The translations under genes were made by a program, and so were the position numbers. The notes beneath the pieces were generated by a model. That model was not told the origin of the DNA, did no database searches, and saw nothing but the letters and a program-made list of their open reading frames with translations. Shown in pieces: positions 8,427-15,779 of a DNA stretch of 64,000 bases (positions are counted from its first letter, which is position 1; every line of letters begins with the position of its first letter). The stretch lies in assembly GCA_017513195.1 (NCBI GenBank), contig JAFXGM010000018.1:124001-188000 (forward strand). Direction: 5' to 3'. The stretch comes from Clostridia bacterium (GTDB taxonomy: Bacteria > Bacillota > Clostridia > Oscillospirales > Acutalibacteraceae).

Positions 8427-9131
8427 TTAACCTTCCATAAAATTTAATATTCCAACACAAATAGCAAAAGCCATCTGTGACTGATAATCGTCTGATTTTA
8501 ACTTTTCTAAGTCTTGTTTGTTACTTAAAAAACCACACTCTACAATAATTGCGGGTACGGCCGCGTTTTTTAGCAAATATGTACTGTCTGTACCCTGCTT
8601 TACAACCCGCGTGTTTTCGGGTTGAATAAGCGATGTTATGCTTTGCTGAACCGATTGCGCTACCATTTGGGCTTCTTTGTAGTTTTTTGTATAAAACACC
8701 TGCGCGCCGCTTGCCGCCGAGGTTGTAAACTTGTTAAGATGCACGCTTACAAAAATAGCATCGGGATTATCCTTCATTATCTGCAGTCGATTTACAAGAT
8801 CGCTCTTTTTTCGCTTTGGAATTGATTGAGATTCATCGTCCTCGGTGCCTGTATCACTTTCACGTGTCATAATAACGTCATAACCGTAAAAGCGCAACAG
8901 CGAACAAAGCTTTTGCGAAATGCAAAGATTTATATCTTTCTCCACAGTCCCGTCCGATGCCGATGCCCCACCATCAAACCCGCCGTGGCCTGCGTCGATA
9001 ATTATTGTTTTAGGTCTTGATACTTCGGCAGAAGTAGGTGCAATGGCGCTTTTTACATAACCAAACGTAGCAACAAGGCAAATTATTACCAGAAGCACTA
9101 ACTGTGGTGTAAATCTTTTTAGCATATTCAA
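8427..9131 (-). CDS. cwlD: N-acetylmuramoyl-L-alanine amidase CwlD (spore cortex)
   Basis: CwlD strips peptides from muramic acid so that muramic-delta-lactam can form in the spore cortex. The protein has a signal/anchor helix at about residues 9-30, then an Amidase_3 domain. Zinc ligands are the His of DAGHGG, the Glu of TVEKD and the His of SVHLN; the catalytic Glu is in VECGFLSN. The start is ambiguous. AAGGAG sits ideally for TTG 9131 and 14 bases before ATG 9125; the GTG at 9140 is too close. The first 164 bp are duplicated at 19597-19760. A sigma-E-like promoter lies upstream. Confidence 0.9.
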   Translation of the reverse strand: MNMLKRFTPQLVLLVIICLVATFGYVKSAIAPTSAEVSRPKTIIIDAGHGGFDGGASASDGTVEKDINLCISQKLCSLLRFYGYDVIMTRESDTGTEDDESQSIPKRKKSDLVNRLQIMKDNPDAIFVSVHLNKFTTSAASGAQVFYTKNYKEAQMVAQSVQQSITSLIQPENTRVVKQGTDSTYLLKNAAVPAIIVECGFLSNKQDLEKLKSDDYQSQMAFAICVGILNFMEG

Positions 9132-9195
9132 GAGAAACACTCCTTAATTATTATATAGCCTTATCAGTCTTATTGCAAGTTAAAACCTATCTCTT

Positions 9196-9223
9196 AATAA
9201 TATGCTGTTTGCGTTTGTTTTAT
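9196..9223 (-). promoter_or_regulatory. probable sporulation (sigma-E-type) promoter of cwlD
   Basis: Read on the minus strand, ATAAA and CATATTATT (9204-9196) are 14 bases apart. The same two elements at the same spacing occur upstream of the duplicated cwlD fragment although the bases between them differ. B. subtilis cwlD is known to be sporulation-controlled, and CATA-type -10 boxes are typical of sigma-E. Assignment to sigma-E rather than sigma-G is inference. Confidence 0.5.
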
Positions 9224-9270
9224 AATGATATTTTAATGTATTAACTGTCTCAAAATACGTACAGCAAACA

Positions 9271-9297
9271 AAAACCCTGCTATACAAGCAAGGTTTT
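9271..9297 (-). terminator. terminator of the sigma/anti-sigma operon
   Basis: A GC-containing stem is flanked by AAAACC (9271-9276) and GGTTTT (9292-9297). Leftward reading continues into a T-rich run, a few bases after the anti-sigma stop codon. Confidence 0.7.
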
Positions 9298-9305
9298 CAA
9301 AATTA

Positions 9306-10313
9306 TCATTGTGTTTCTACTTCAAAACTTACAGTTTCCTCAAACTCATATTCAGTCTCTCCACCATCATCATACTGTGTAAATATGTGCCGCTTACCAT
9401 CACAATTATCAATAAGATAATTTGTAAACTCATCAAGTTTTTCTTTACCAATATAAAATGTCTTTCCGGTATCAAGAATGTTAGTGTGCATATAACCATC
9501 CTCGGTTATCCAAAGACTTATATTTTTATAGCCTAACAGTTCTATGTCAACGCTTATGCTGATTACTCTTTTTTCATACCACGTTGCATCAGAATGAACG
9601 TTTTTTAGTGTTGTATCACTAAGCAGTTTTTGCCATATAACCTTATCACTTACATTGGTAAATTCTACCCTTTCGTCGATGTACGTATCATCAATAAATT
9701 TACCATATTCATAACTGACGTTTCCAAAAGATATTAGTTCTTTCAAATTAACGTCATTAATAAAATCACCCAATGTCGCAGGTATATAGTGTGAATTGAC
9801 ATATATATAATACTCTTCTACACCATCAAACTTTACAGCAACTACACAGTCACTTGATATATTTTTTACAGAATATACCTCGACATCTTTGGCATAATTT
9901 TTCCTTTCAATTTCATCAAAGCCATATGCCGTATATTCGCCAATTTTGTCAAGTAATAAATCGTTCGGAACCTTTGTTTTTCTACCAGAATAAGAATTTA
10001 AGTTAAAATCGAGTTCCGAATATTGTTCGGTGATACTTAAAGAATCCCACGGATCTATAATAGCGATATCAGTTTCAACGTCAAAAATTTCTTCTACTGA
10101 ATGATATTCTGTAGGGAATTTTAAAATTTTTTGGTAAATAGGATCGGTGTTACGTGACTCTAAGGTATATTGCGCGCCAATACCTATCGGCACAATCAAG
10201 CTTGCACACAACACAGATACAATACTTCTTTTAATTCTTCTACGCTTAATACGTTCGTTGCTGCGTTTAAATATTTCTGCCTTACGTTGTTCAAAATTTT
10301 TCATACTAAACAT
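9306..10313 (-). CDS. putative membrane-anchored anti-sigma factor
   Basis: The 335-residue protein begins with about 28 very basic, cytoplasmic residues (many Lys/Arg), then one hydrophobic segment around residues 29-49, then a large mostly polar extracytoplasmic part without recognised motifs. It starts inside the end of an ECF sigma gene. The SD AAAGGA favours ATG 10313 over the ATGA-coupled ATG at 10304. Single-pass topology plus tight coupling to an ECF gene is the usual pattern for an anti-sigma factor or sensor. No zinc-binding HxxxCxxC anti-sigma motif is present, so the family is not established. The right-hand duplicate of this locus lacks the pair. Confidence 0.65.
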   Translation of the reverse strand: MFSMKNFEQRKAEIFKRSNERIKRRRIKRSIVSVLCASLIVPIGIGAQYTLESRNTDPIYQKILKFPTEYHSVEEIFDVETDIAIIDPWDSLSITEQYSELDFNLNSYSGRKTKVPNDLLLDKIGEYTAYGFDEIERKNYAKDVEVYSVKNISSDCVVAVKFDGVEEYYIYVNSHYIPATLGDFINDVNLKELISFGNVSYEYGKFIDDTYIDERVEFTNVSDKVIWQKLLSDTTLKNVHSDATWYEKRVISISVDIELLGYKNISLWITEDGYMHTNILDTGKTFYIGKEKLDEFTNYLIDNCDGKRHIFTQYDDGGETEYEFEETVSFEVETQ

Positions 10314-10852
10314 TCGCCATCCTTTCCAAGAATGATGCGCAGTTCGCCTTTGGCACGGTATAAGAGGTTATCAATTTGCTTGCGTTTCTTTTTCATAACA
10401 CGGGCGGCCTCATCGTACGTCATATCTTCAAAATAAACGAGATGCACTGCCGCACGCATATCGTTAGATAACTTTTCCAAAGCATTGTTTATTATTCGCT
10501 TTTTCTCATCTTTCAGTACAATTTCAGCAGGGTCATATTCAGCGTCCGTCTGATTTTCTGCCTCAGTTAGTTCTACAAACTTTATCACCCTTTGATGCTT
10601 TAAGTAATTAAGAGCACGGCTACGCCCGAGTGTGAACAAATATGTCTTTAGTGTAACCTTAAAATTGAATTTTGATTTATGTACAATAAGATCAGAAAAA
10701 GTATCAATAGCAATATCCTCGGCGGCGTATTTGTCGTGCACGTAACCGTTAACAAAGAACACAAGATTATCAAACAACTCATTTAAAATTTCGTCAAAAG
10801 CGTTTGCGTCACCGGCAAGAAAACGGCGGTAGCTACTTGCGCCGTTATCCAT
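10301..10852 (-). CDS. ECF-type RNA polymerase sigma factor
   Basis: The 183-residue protein has only the sigma2 and sigma4 regions, as in extracytoplasmic function sigma factors. Sigma2 covers about residues 10-80 (AAEDIAIDTF, region 2.2/2.4). The linker is acidic. Sigma4 covers about 120-175 with the HTH segment MTYDEAARVMKKKRKQID. The ATG at 10852 has GAGGAGG upstream. It overlaps the membrane protein gene downstream, which is probably its anti-sigma factor. Its regulon cannot be read from the sequence; genes nearby could be targets. The pair is inserted between cwlD and the ASCH gene in this copy only. Confidence 0.9.
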   Translation of the reverse strand: MDNGASSYRRFLAGDANAFDEILNELFDNLVFFVNGYVHDKYAAEDIAIDTFSDLIVHKSKFNFKVTLKTYLFTLGRSRALNYLKHQRVIKFVELTEAENQTDAEYDPAEIVLKDEKKRIINNALEKLSNDMRAAVHLVYFEDMTYDEAARVMKKKRKQIDNLLYRAKGELRIILGKDGECLV

Positions 10853-10927
10853 ACTGTTTCCTCCTCTTCCGAAGGTTAATATACCTTACCCCTTCACTTA
10901 TTATACAATTGAACAACATATAATTCC

Positions 10928-11293
10928 TTATTTTATTTTGCAAGAAACAGAAACATCACATAACTCTATACCCAAAGCACCGTATTTTGCGATTTGTTCC
11001 TTTGAGTAATATTGCTCCATATCGGTGTAATGAGCGTTTTCAAGTTCATCTTTTGAATAACCGCATTTATCGAGCGGTAAGGCATTATATAGCGCCTTAA
11101 AATCTGCAAATTTATGTAATGCTTTTACTTTAGCGGTTATTACGTCACTATTTTTTGTGCAATTAAATACGACGGTATCACCAATATTTATCTGCTGACG
11201 TTTTTCATCATTAAGACGAAGCTCTATGATTTTACTGCCGTCTGCAATTTTATAAAACGATTCTTGCCATAATTTCATATAGTGAGTCATCAT
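10928..11293 (-). CDS. ASCH-domain protein, left copy
   Basis: The ASCH fold is a PUA-related RNA/nucleotide-binding domain, and some members are nucleases or amidohydrolases of modified nucleosides. Near residue 5 the segment MKLWQESFYKIADGSK leads to the IELRLND strand, then IGDTVVFNC and the conserved beta strands, as in the family. The 121-residue protein is close to the 117-residue copy at 19859-20212; they differ mainly near the C-terminus. It overlaps the pyrophosphatase gene upstream by 4 bases, so the two are coupled in both copies. Substrate unknown. Confidence 0.85.
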   Translation of the reverse strand: MMTHYMKLWQESFYKIADGSKIIELRLNDEKRQQINIGDTVVFNCTKNSDVITAKVKALHKFADFKALYNALPLDKCGYSKDELENAHYTDMEQYYSKEQIAKYGALGIELCDVSVSCKIK

Positions 11294-11655
11294 ATCACCT
11301 CAATATAGGTTTTATAATACTGCTCTTGAAAGTGTATAGCTTCGGCGATTTGTGCCTGATTAAAATTAATACCCTCCGGTGCGGCAATAAGCTTGTCCTC
11401 GACGTCGTTTTCTCGATGAGCTATGCCTATAATTTTAGCACTATATTCTTTTACAGGCTTATCCACGCCAAGCAGATAAACGTCTAACTCTTCCCCGTCA
11501 CCACCGATTACATTTGGGATATATCCGTAATTGATGGGATAAGTAAGGCTGTAGTTTTCCTTTTTATGCACATAGCCTATCGGACGGTCAATTTCTATCC
11601 GCACAGTTTTGCCGAGATATGATTTTACAAGTGTTTTTCTTTCTTCGTATGTCAT
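11290..11655 (-). CDS. soluble inorganic pyrophosphatase-like protein, left copy (stand-alone)
   Basis: The 121 residues match the core of family I pyrophosphatases: EIDRPIG strand, YPINYGYIP, the metal-binding DGEELD (canonical DGDPLD) and the HRENDVEDK segment. Some metal ligands are conservative changes, so activity on PPi is probable but not certain. The protein is shorter than classical PPase (about 170 residues or more). The homologous domain at 20209-21084 is fused behind a GrpB domain; here that domain is missing, and the ATG at 11655 has only a weak SD. This gene may therefore be a truncated descendant of the fusion. Confidence 0.75.
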   Translation of the reverse strand: MTYEERKTLVKSYLGKTVRIEIDRPIGYVHKKENYSLTYPINYGYIPNVIGGDGEELDVYLLGVDKPVKEYSAKIIGIAHRENDVEDKLIAAPEGINFNQAQIAEAIHFQEQYYKTYIEVI

Positions 11656-11678
11656 TATAATTTTACTTTGTGTGATTA

Positions 11679-12287
11679 CTATCCTTTAATTAGTGTTTCA
11701 ATGCCGTTATCTATAATTATTCCATCACCATCGTCAAGTCTAACAATAGAGCAATTGTGTTCTTGTTCGTACGCTTGGCAAATATCCTCTAATTTATCAA
11801 ATAGTTTGAGAAATTTATTATAGTGAGGAATTATATGTGTATTTGTTAATGATAAACCCTTGAGATTATCAAGATTTACAATGTTCATTTCAGGAGTTAA
11901 TTTGTCAACAATCTCAATAGATGGCGTAAATACCAGCGCACCTGCACTCCATCCAAGCAACACTTTTTTCTCGGCAAGTTGTTTAATTACAGCCGAAGCA
12001 TTATGTACACGAATTGAATTAAGCAAATAGTAAGGATTACCGCCTATAAATTCAACTACATCATATTTTAATAATTCCGTAGCATCTTGCGTATCTAAAT
12101 CAAAGATATCAACGCTCAAACCATAATATTTGAGTTCGTCTATAACACGAGGAACATGATAATTACGATCTTTATATTCATTATCTGCAGTTACAACAAC
12201 AGCCGCGCTTGATAACGGAGCAATATATTCTCTTAAAGCGTTTCTTAATGCTTCGCTTGTGATACCGTTAGATAATAGAGCAATCAT
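11679..12287 (-). CDS. peptidase family S51 (dipeptidase E-like)
   Basis: S51 peptidases are cytoplasmic serine peptidases that split Asp-X dipeptides or act on cyanophycin. The 202-residue protein has the nucleophile elbow GWSAGA and, before it, GGNPYYLL, both diagnostic. The TNTHIIPHYNK segment supplies the histidine. I chose ATG 12287 because GGAGGGG at 12294-12300 is correctly spaced for it; a longer frame from 12302 would place that SD inside the coding region. It lies upstream of the left PPase-ASCH pair on the same strand with a 23-base gap, and has no counterpart in the right-hand copy. Start and family are well supported; substrate is not. Confidence 0.85.
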   Translation of the reverse strand: MIALLSNGITSEALRNALREYIAPLSSAAVVVTADNEYKDRNYHVPRVIDELKYYGLSVDIFDLDTQDATELLKYDVVEFIGGNPYYLLNSIRVHNASAVIKQLAEKKVLLGWSAGALVFTPSIEIVDKLTPEMNIVNLDNLKGLSLTNTHIIPHYNKFLKLFDKLEDICQAYEQEHNCSIVRLDDGDGIIIDNGIETLIKG

Positions 12288-12498
12288 CCATTTCCCCTCC
12301 ATAAAAATATTGTTTATATCATTTTACCATATTATACCTTTTTATACAACGGTAAATGATTGTCAATTATTAACATTCATATAAACTAAAATAACTATGT
12401 TCTTTATTTAACATATCTTCTATGGATAATATTATCATACATTAAAAATCACAAGATACTATTAGACGCAGAATTTTTTGGGTGTGTATAATTAAAAT

Positions 12499-12550
12499 AG
12501 CAGAAATGGACAAAAGCAGGGAATAGTCTTCCCTTTTGTCCATTTCTGCT
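12499..12550. repeat. long perfect inverted repeat (hairpin)
   Basis: A 17-bp perfect arm (12499-12515 with 12534-12550) is extended after a 3-base bulge by GGGAA/TTCCC around a 5-base loop. It lies 13 bases beyond the stop of the CxxC membrane protein and could terminate that gene, but it is longer than the terminators elsewhere here and lacks a clean T-run. On the plus strand a TATAAT (12487-12492) sits so that a transcript would begin at the first base of the repeat. The rest of 12288-12498 is AT-rich with no gene seen. Confidence 0.75.
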
Positions 12551-12563
12551 AAAGTGCACACTT

Positions 12564-13739
12564 TTAGAAAACGAATTCTTTAAAACTGGCTATTTTATTA
12601 AAATCAGCATTTTTTAGTCTTTCACAAACCGGATCAGAAGTGATGATATGTAAATATGGATATAATAAAAAGAAATAAGGTCTTAAAATATGTGCGTATT
12701 TTTTCATTGTTTTGTAGTCTGGTAAAACGCGTTCACATAAATCCCTGTAATATCCAATAATATATTCAGATTTATCTTTAGATAGTTTTATATCAAAGGG
12801 GAATAGACGACAATCGATAGGTCGCCCTTCGTATATTCTACATTTTTTACCATCTAAATCGAAAAAGTGACATTTTGTATTCACGACATTACCATTATCA
12901 TCATGCTTATCTATCCTGTTCATTTGACGGACAACGGTTTCATCAAAAGGCTCTTGCAACTTGGATGAATATGTATCTTTATTTTGGTTTCTTTTTGCTA
13001 AGTGATTTCTTAAACCATCTACTTCAGAATCTAACAGAATTGGCATATCAACTAATTCATTTGCACAACAACAAACTGAGTTTTCATTGTAACAATCATT
13101 ACAAAAATCAAAAGTACCATTTAATAAATCTTTATTTTCACCCGCAACCCACACATATGGACTAACACGTATTTCATCATCAACCGTTGATAATTTAGAA
13201 AAAGAACAAAATCCGCTTAAAATATCACTATCAATCAGCTTTAAATTAATTGTACCTCTTTCATCTATTCGATTTTCTTTTGAAAAATATTCTGCTGTTA
13301 AAACCTTGTTTGTATACTTTCCTATCAAAGAGTATGTATACACTACTTGAGTTTTACCATTTTTACTTATCTCTTGGAGAGATACGGTTCCCTCTATATT
13401 ACCATTTTCTTGCTTTGTTATATGTATTTGCTCAGTCTTCAACTTATTATCTTCAGCAAAAAGAGATGTATAAACATCATTTAGCGTCATTTCTTGATAT
13501 GTTTCTGTAGTGTTATGTTCTTGAGCATCATTATCATTAACAACTCCGTTAATAATATTCGCTGTGCTTCCTGGTCCCATCTGGACAGAGGTACCATTGT
13601 TGGTATCAGTATGATTTTTGTTATTCGTAGTCTTATCACCACTTTTTCTTTTTTTTATAATCAAAGTAATTAATGTAATTAAAGCTGTTATAAGCGGAAT
13701 AAATACGGTAATAGCTTTTATAATCGTTTCGGTACTCAT
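12564..13739 (-). CDS. membrane-anchored protein with C-terminal YkgJ-type CxxC metal-binding domain
   Basis: The 391-residue protein has three parts. Residues 1-28 are a hydrophobic anchor followed by KKRK, so the rest is probably cytoplasmic. A Gly/Asn-rich linker leads to a beta-rich middle region (about 90-200) with RGTINL and LSGF elements. The C-terminal part resembles the YkgJ/CxxCxxCC family: C213 and C216, CCC at 223-225, then a second cluster with KCHFFD, KKCRIYEGRP and C310 before RLFPFD. The family probably binds zinc or iron, but no function is established. The middle part faintly recalls the beta-barrel of Cap15-type CBASS effectors; this is a guess. Divergent from the reverse transcriptase. 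Confidence 0.7.
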   Translation of the reverse strand: MSTETIIKAITVFIPLITALITLITLIIKKRKSGDKTTNNKNHTDTNNGTSVQMGPGSTANIINGVVNDNDAQEHNTTETYQEMTLNDVYTSLFAEDNKLKTEQIHITKQENGNIEGTVSLQEISKNGKTQVVYTYSLIGKYTNKVLTAEYFSKENRIDERGTINLKLIDSDILSGFCSFSKLSTVDDEIRVSPYVWVAGENKDLLNGTFDFCNDCYNENSVCCCANELVDMPILLDSEVDGLRNHLAKRNQNKDTYSSKLQEPFDETVVRQMNRIDKHDDNGNVVNTKCHFFDLDGKKCRIYEGRPIDCRLFPFDIKLSKDKSEYIIGYYRDLCERVLPDYKTMKKYAHILRPYFFLLYPYLHIITSDPVCERLKNADFNKIASFKEFVF

Positions 13740-13839
13740 TTTATATCATCCTTTAAATAATATTTCTGATATTTACAAATTATGATAGGTCTTTTATTGT
13801 AAAAATAGCCCTATATCAAAAGTAAAATAGTTTAATATA

Positions 13840-13868
13840 ATTATACACGATAAATACTTATGTGTCAA
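13840..13868 (-). promoter_or_regulatory. consensus sigma-A promoter of the CxxC membrane protein gene
   Basis: TTGACA (13868-13863) and TATAAT (13845-13840) are exactly 17 bases apart on the minus strand. The transcript would have a leader of about 95 bases with AAAGGATG as SD. The -10 context GTGTATAAT recurs at the nuclease and HipA-like genes. Confidence 0.88.
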
Positions 13869-13931
13869 TCAAAGTCATTTGTCGTTGAATTTTGATGAAA
13901 TATTTTTTATAAAAAATCATTATACAAATAA

Positions 13932-13960
13932 TTGATTTTTATTGTAAATAAAAGTAGAAT
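13932..13960 (+). promoter_or_regulatory. promoter of the reverse transcriptase gene
   Basis: TTGATT (13932-13937) and TAGAAT (13955-13960) are 17 bases apart, 64 bases from the divergent -35 element of the neighbouring gene. The -35 overlaps an alternative TTG codon, supporting the ATG at 13980 as start. Confidence 0.65.
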
Positions 13961-13979
13961 AGTATTAGAGGTGAAAATC

Positions 13980-15665
13980 ATGGATTTAAATGAACAATAT
14001 ATACAGGAAAACGCTTTGATTCTTTTAAAAGGTCTTTGGTATTCGGAACTTCCTCCAATTATAAACTTTGATGATTTTTCAGACTGCATATTAAATGTGC
14101 TTGATGATATAGAAAATCAAAATACAGAATGTTATAGTTTTGATAATGAATATTTCGTAACAGAATTTAAAAATATCTCATCGCCACCCTATATCAGAAG
14201 ACCAGGAGTTGAAGGCATAACGTATTATGATTTTAAACATAATAAAAGTCTTAGAGAAATGCAACTACCTAATTTAAAGCATTATCTTGCATTTATATAT
14301 AACACTCTATTAATGTACGATGACATTTTCCAAGAATTGTATATGAACAATTTGAATAGAAATTATGTTACAGCTTCAAATTCATATCTTATGTTTGAAA
14401 AAACGTTTGAAATTCAAACTGAATATGATGATTCCAGTTATGAAATAGAAGCCGGTATTTTTGCAGAAAAGAATAACAAAATAACCGGTTCGGCAATGCT
14501 ACATAGAAATAGAAAACTATACTATAACAAACAAGATTCGTATTTGTATAAAATGAAAATTGACTTGGAATCATTTTTCCCAAATCTATACACGCACTAT
14601 TTTCATAGAATCTACAATATGGAACCATTTCTAAGTTTGGAATTTCCAGAAAAATATTTTAAATTTTTAGATACTTTTCATCAGAAAATCAACGATAACC
14701 AAACTAAAGGTATACCTGCTGGTGTTTTTTCATCGCATGTTGCTGCTGAGCTTTGTATGCTATGTGTTGACTATCAAATTAATAACTTAATCTCTGGCAA
14801 AAACATCTCATATGTTAGGTATGTAGATGACTTTACTTTTTTCTCTAACTCACAAGAATTATTAGAAGATTTAAAATTCCAGGTACAACAAATATTAAAT
14901 GGATTCCGTTTAAGGATTAACGGTAATAAAACAGAAATTTTACCTTGTGTATTTGATTATCCAACTATTGATATTGAAGAGTTAAAAACACATTTTTCAT
15001 GGATGTTGAACCCTGAAACAAAATTGTTTATGGATTCTCATTTAATAACGTTTAAAAAATACATTGCAAAACTACTAACTGAAAAGAACACCTCGCAAAT
15101 TAAAACTTTATTAACTTGGTTTGCCAAAAAGATTAATAATAATCAGTTAGAGTTTATCAACACGGAATATGATTGTTTTTCCTATTTAATACAACTATCA
15201 CAAACCAATAACTTACTTTCAAGTAAAGCATATCACGTCATTAATGCTATCATAAAATGTTCCGAAAATAAGGAGGTTCTTCTAAACAAACTTTTAAGCA
15301 TATCAAATGATATAGATTTAAAATTTCCTAATACTATCTTACAAATTTGGCATTATTATGTCATAACAAATAATTGCGACTCTGAACTTATAAAAAAACT
15401 CATTGACAGATTAAATACATCAAATAACAATCCTATTATTTTATCTGCGATGGTATCTAGTGGAAAAAATGCTAATAAAGATTTATTTTTATACATAAAA
15501 AATAGCTATACTTCTTTAAGTGGTGCAAACAATTGGAAGAGCGAAATAATGCATTCTAAATATTGGTTACCGTTATTTGTAATTCGTTTGAAAGATACCC
15601 ACGATTATGAACACTGGTTTAACTCTAATAATTATCCTGATATTTTAAAAAACTTTTCTCTCTAA
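13980..15665 (+). CDS. Abi/UG-type (defence-associated) reverse transcriptase
   Basis: The 561-residue protein is an RNA-dependent DNA polymerase by motif. The palm has D195 in IDLESFFPNLYTH (motif A), GIPAGVFSSHVAAEL (motif B), the catalytic YVDD at 281-284 (motif C) and INGNKTE (motif D). The YTH after motif A and the AAEL form of motif B are typical of abortive-infection and unknown-group (UG/DRT) reverse transcriptases rather than retron or group II intron enzymes. There is no maturase X or endonuclease domain. Residues 340-561 are a helical extension without catalytic motifs, also usual in that clade. AGAGGTG precedes the ATG. The gene is visibly more AT-rich than the housekeeping genes. 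The exact DRT class cannot be assigned by eye. Confidence 0.88.
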   Translation: MDLNEQYIQENALILLKGLWYSELPPIINFDDFSDCILNVLDDIENQNTECYSFDNEYFVTEFKNISSPPYIRRPGVEGITYYDFKHNKSLREMQLPNLKHYLAFIYNTLLMYDDIFQELYMNNLNRNYVTASNSYLMFEKTFEIQTEYDDSSYEIEAGIFAEKNNKITGSAMLHRNRKLYYNKQDSYLYKMKIDLESFFPNLYTHYFHRIYNMEPFLSLEFPEKYFKFLDTFHQKINDNQTKGIPAGVFSSHVAAELCMLCVDYQINNLISGKNISYVRYVDDFTFFSNSQELLEDLKFQVQQILNGFRLRINGNKTEILPCVFDYPTIDIEELKTHFSWMLNPETKLFMDSHLITFKKYIAKLLTEKNTSQIKTLLTWFAKKINNNQLEFINTEYDCFSYLIQLSQTNNLLSSKAYHVINAIIKCSENKEVLLNKLLSISNDIDLKFPNTILQIWHYYVITNNCDSELIKKLIDRLNTSNNNPIILSAMVSSGKNANKDLFLYIKNSYTSLSGANNWKSEIMHSKYWLPLFVIRLKDTHDYEHWFNSNNYPDILKNFSL

Positions 15666-15718
15666 GAGTGATATGTAGTCGAAAATTCATTGTGCTTAAT
15701 AAAAACTCTTCTATATAC

Positions 15719-15747
15719 TTGTAAAGAAATTATTTTTAGTGTATAAT
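15719..15747 (+). promoter_or_regulatory. promoter of the GHKL-nuclease gene
   Basis: TTGTAA (15719-15724) and TATAAT (15742-15747) are 17 bases apart. The nuclease gene can therefore be expressed independently of the reverse transcriptase. No terminator is obvious in the 115-base gap, so read-through is also possible. Confidence 0.7.
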
Positions 15748-15779
15748 TTAATCAGAAAAACAAAAGGCGGATGATAATT

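Noticed and set aside
13869..13979. Retron-type msr/msd RNA before the reverse transcriptase
   Set aside because: No paired inverted repeats with a priming guanosine or VTG-type RT motif were seen, and the RT motifs are Abi/UG-like.
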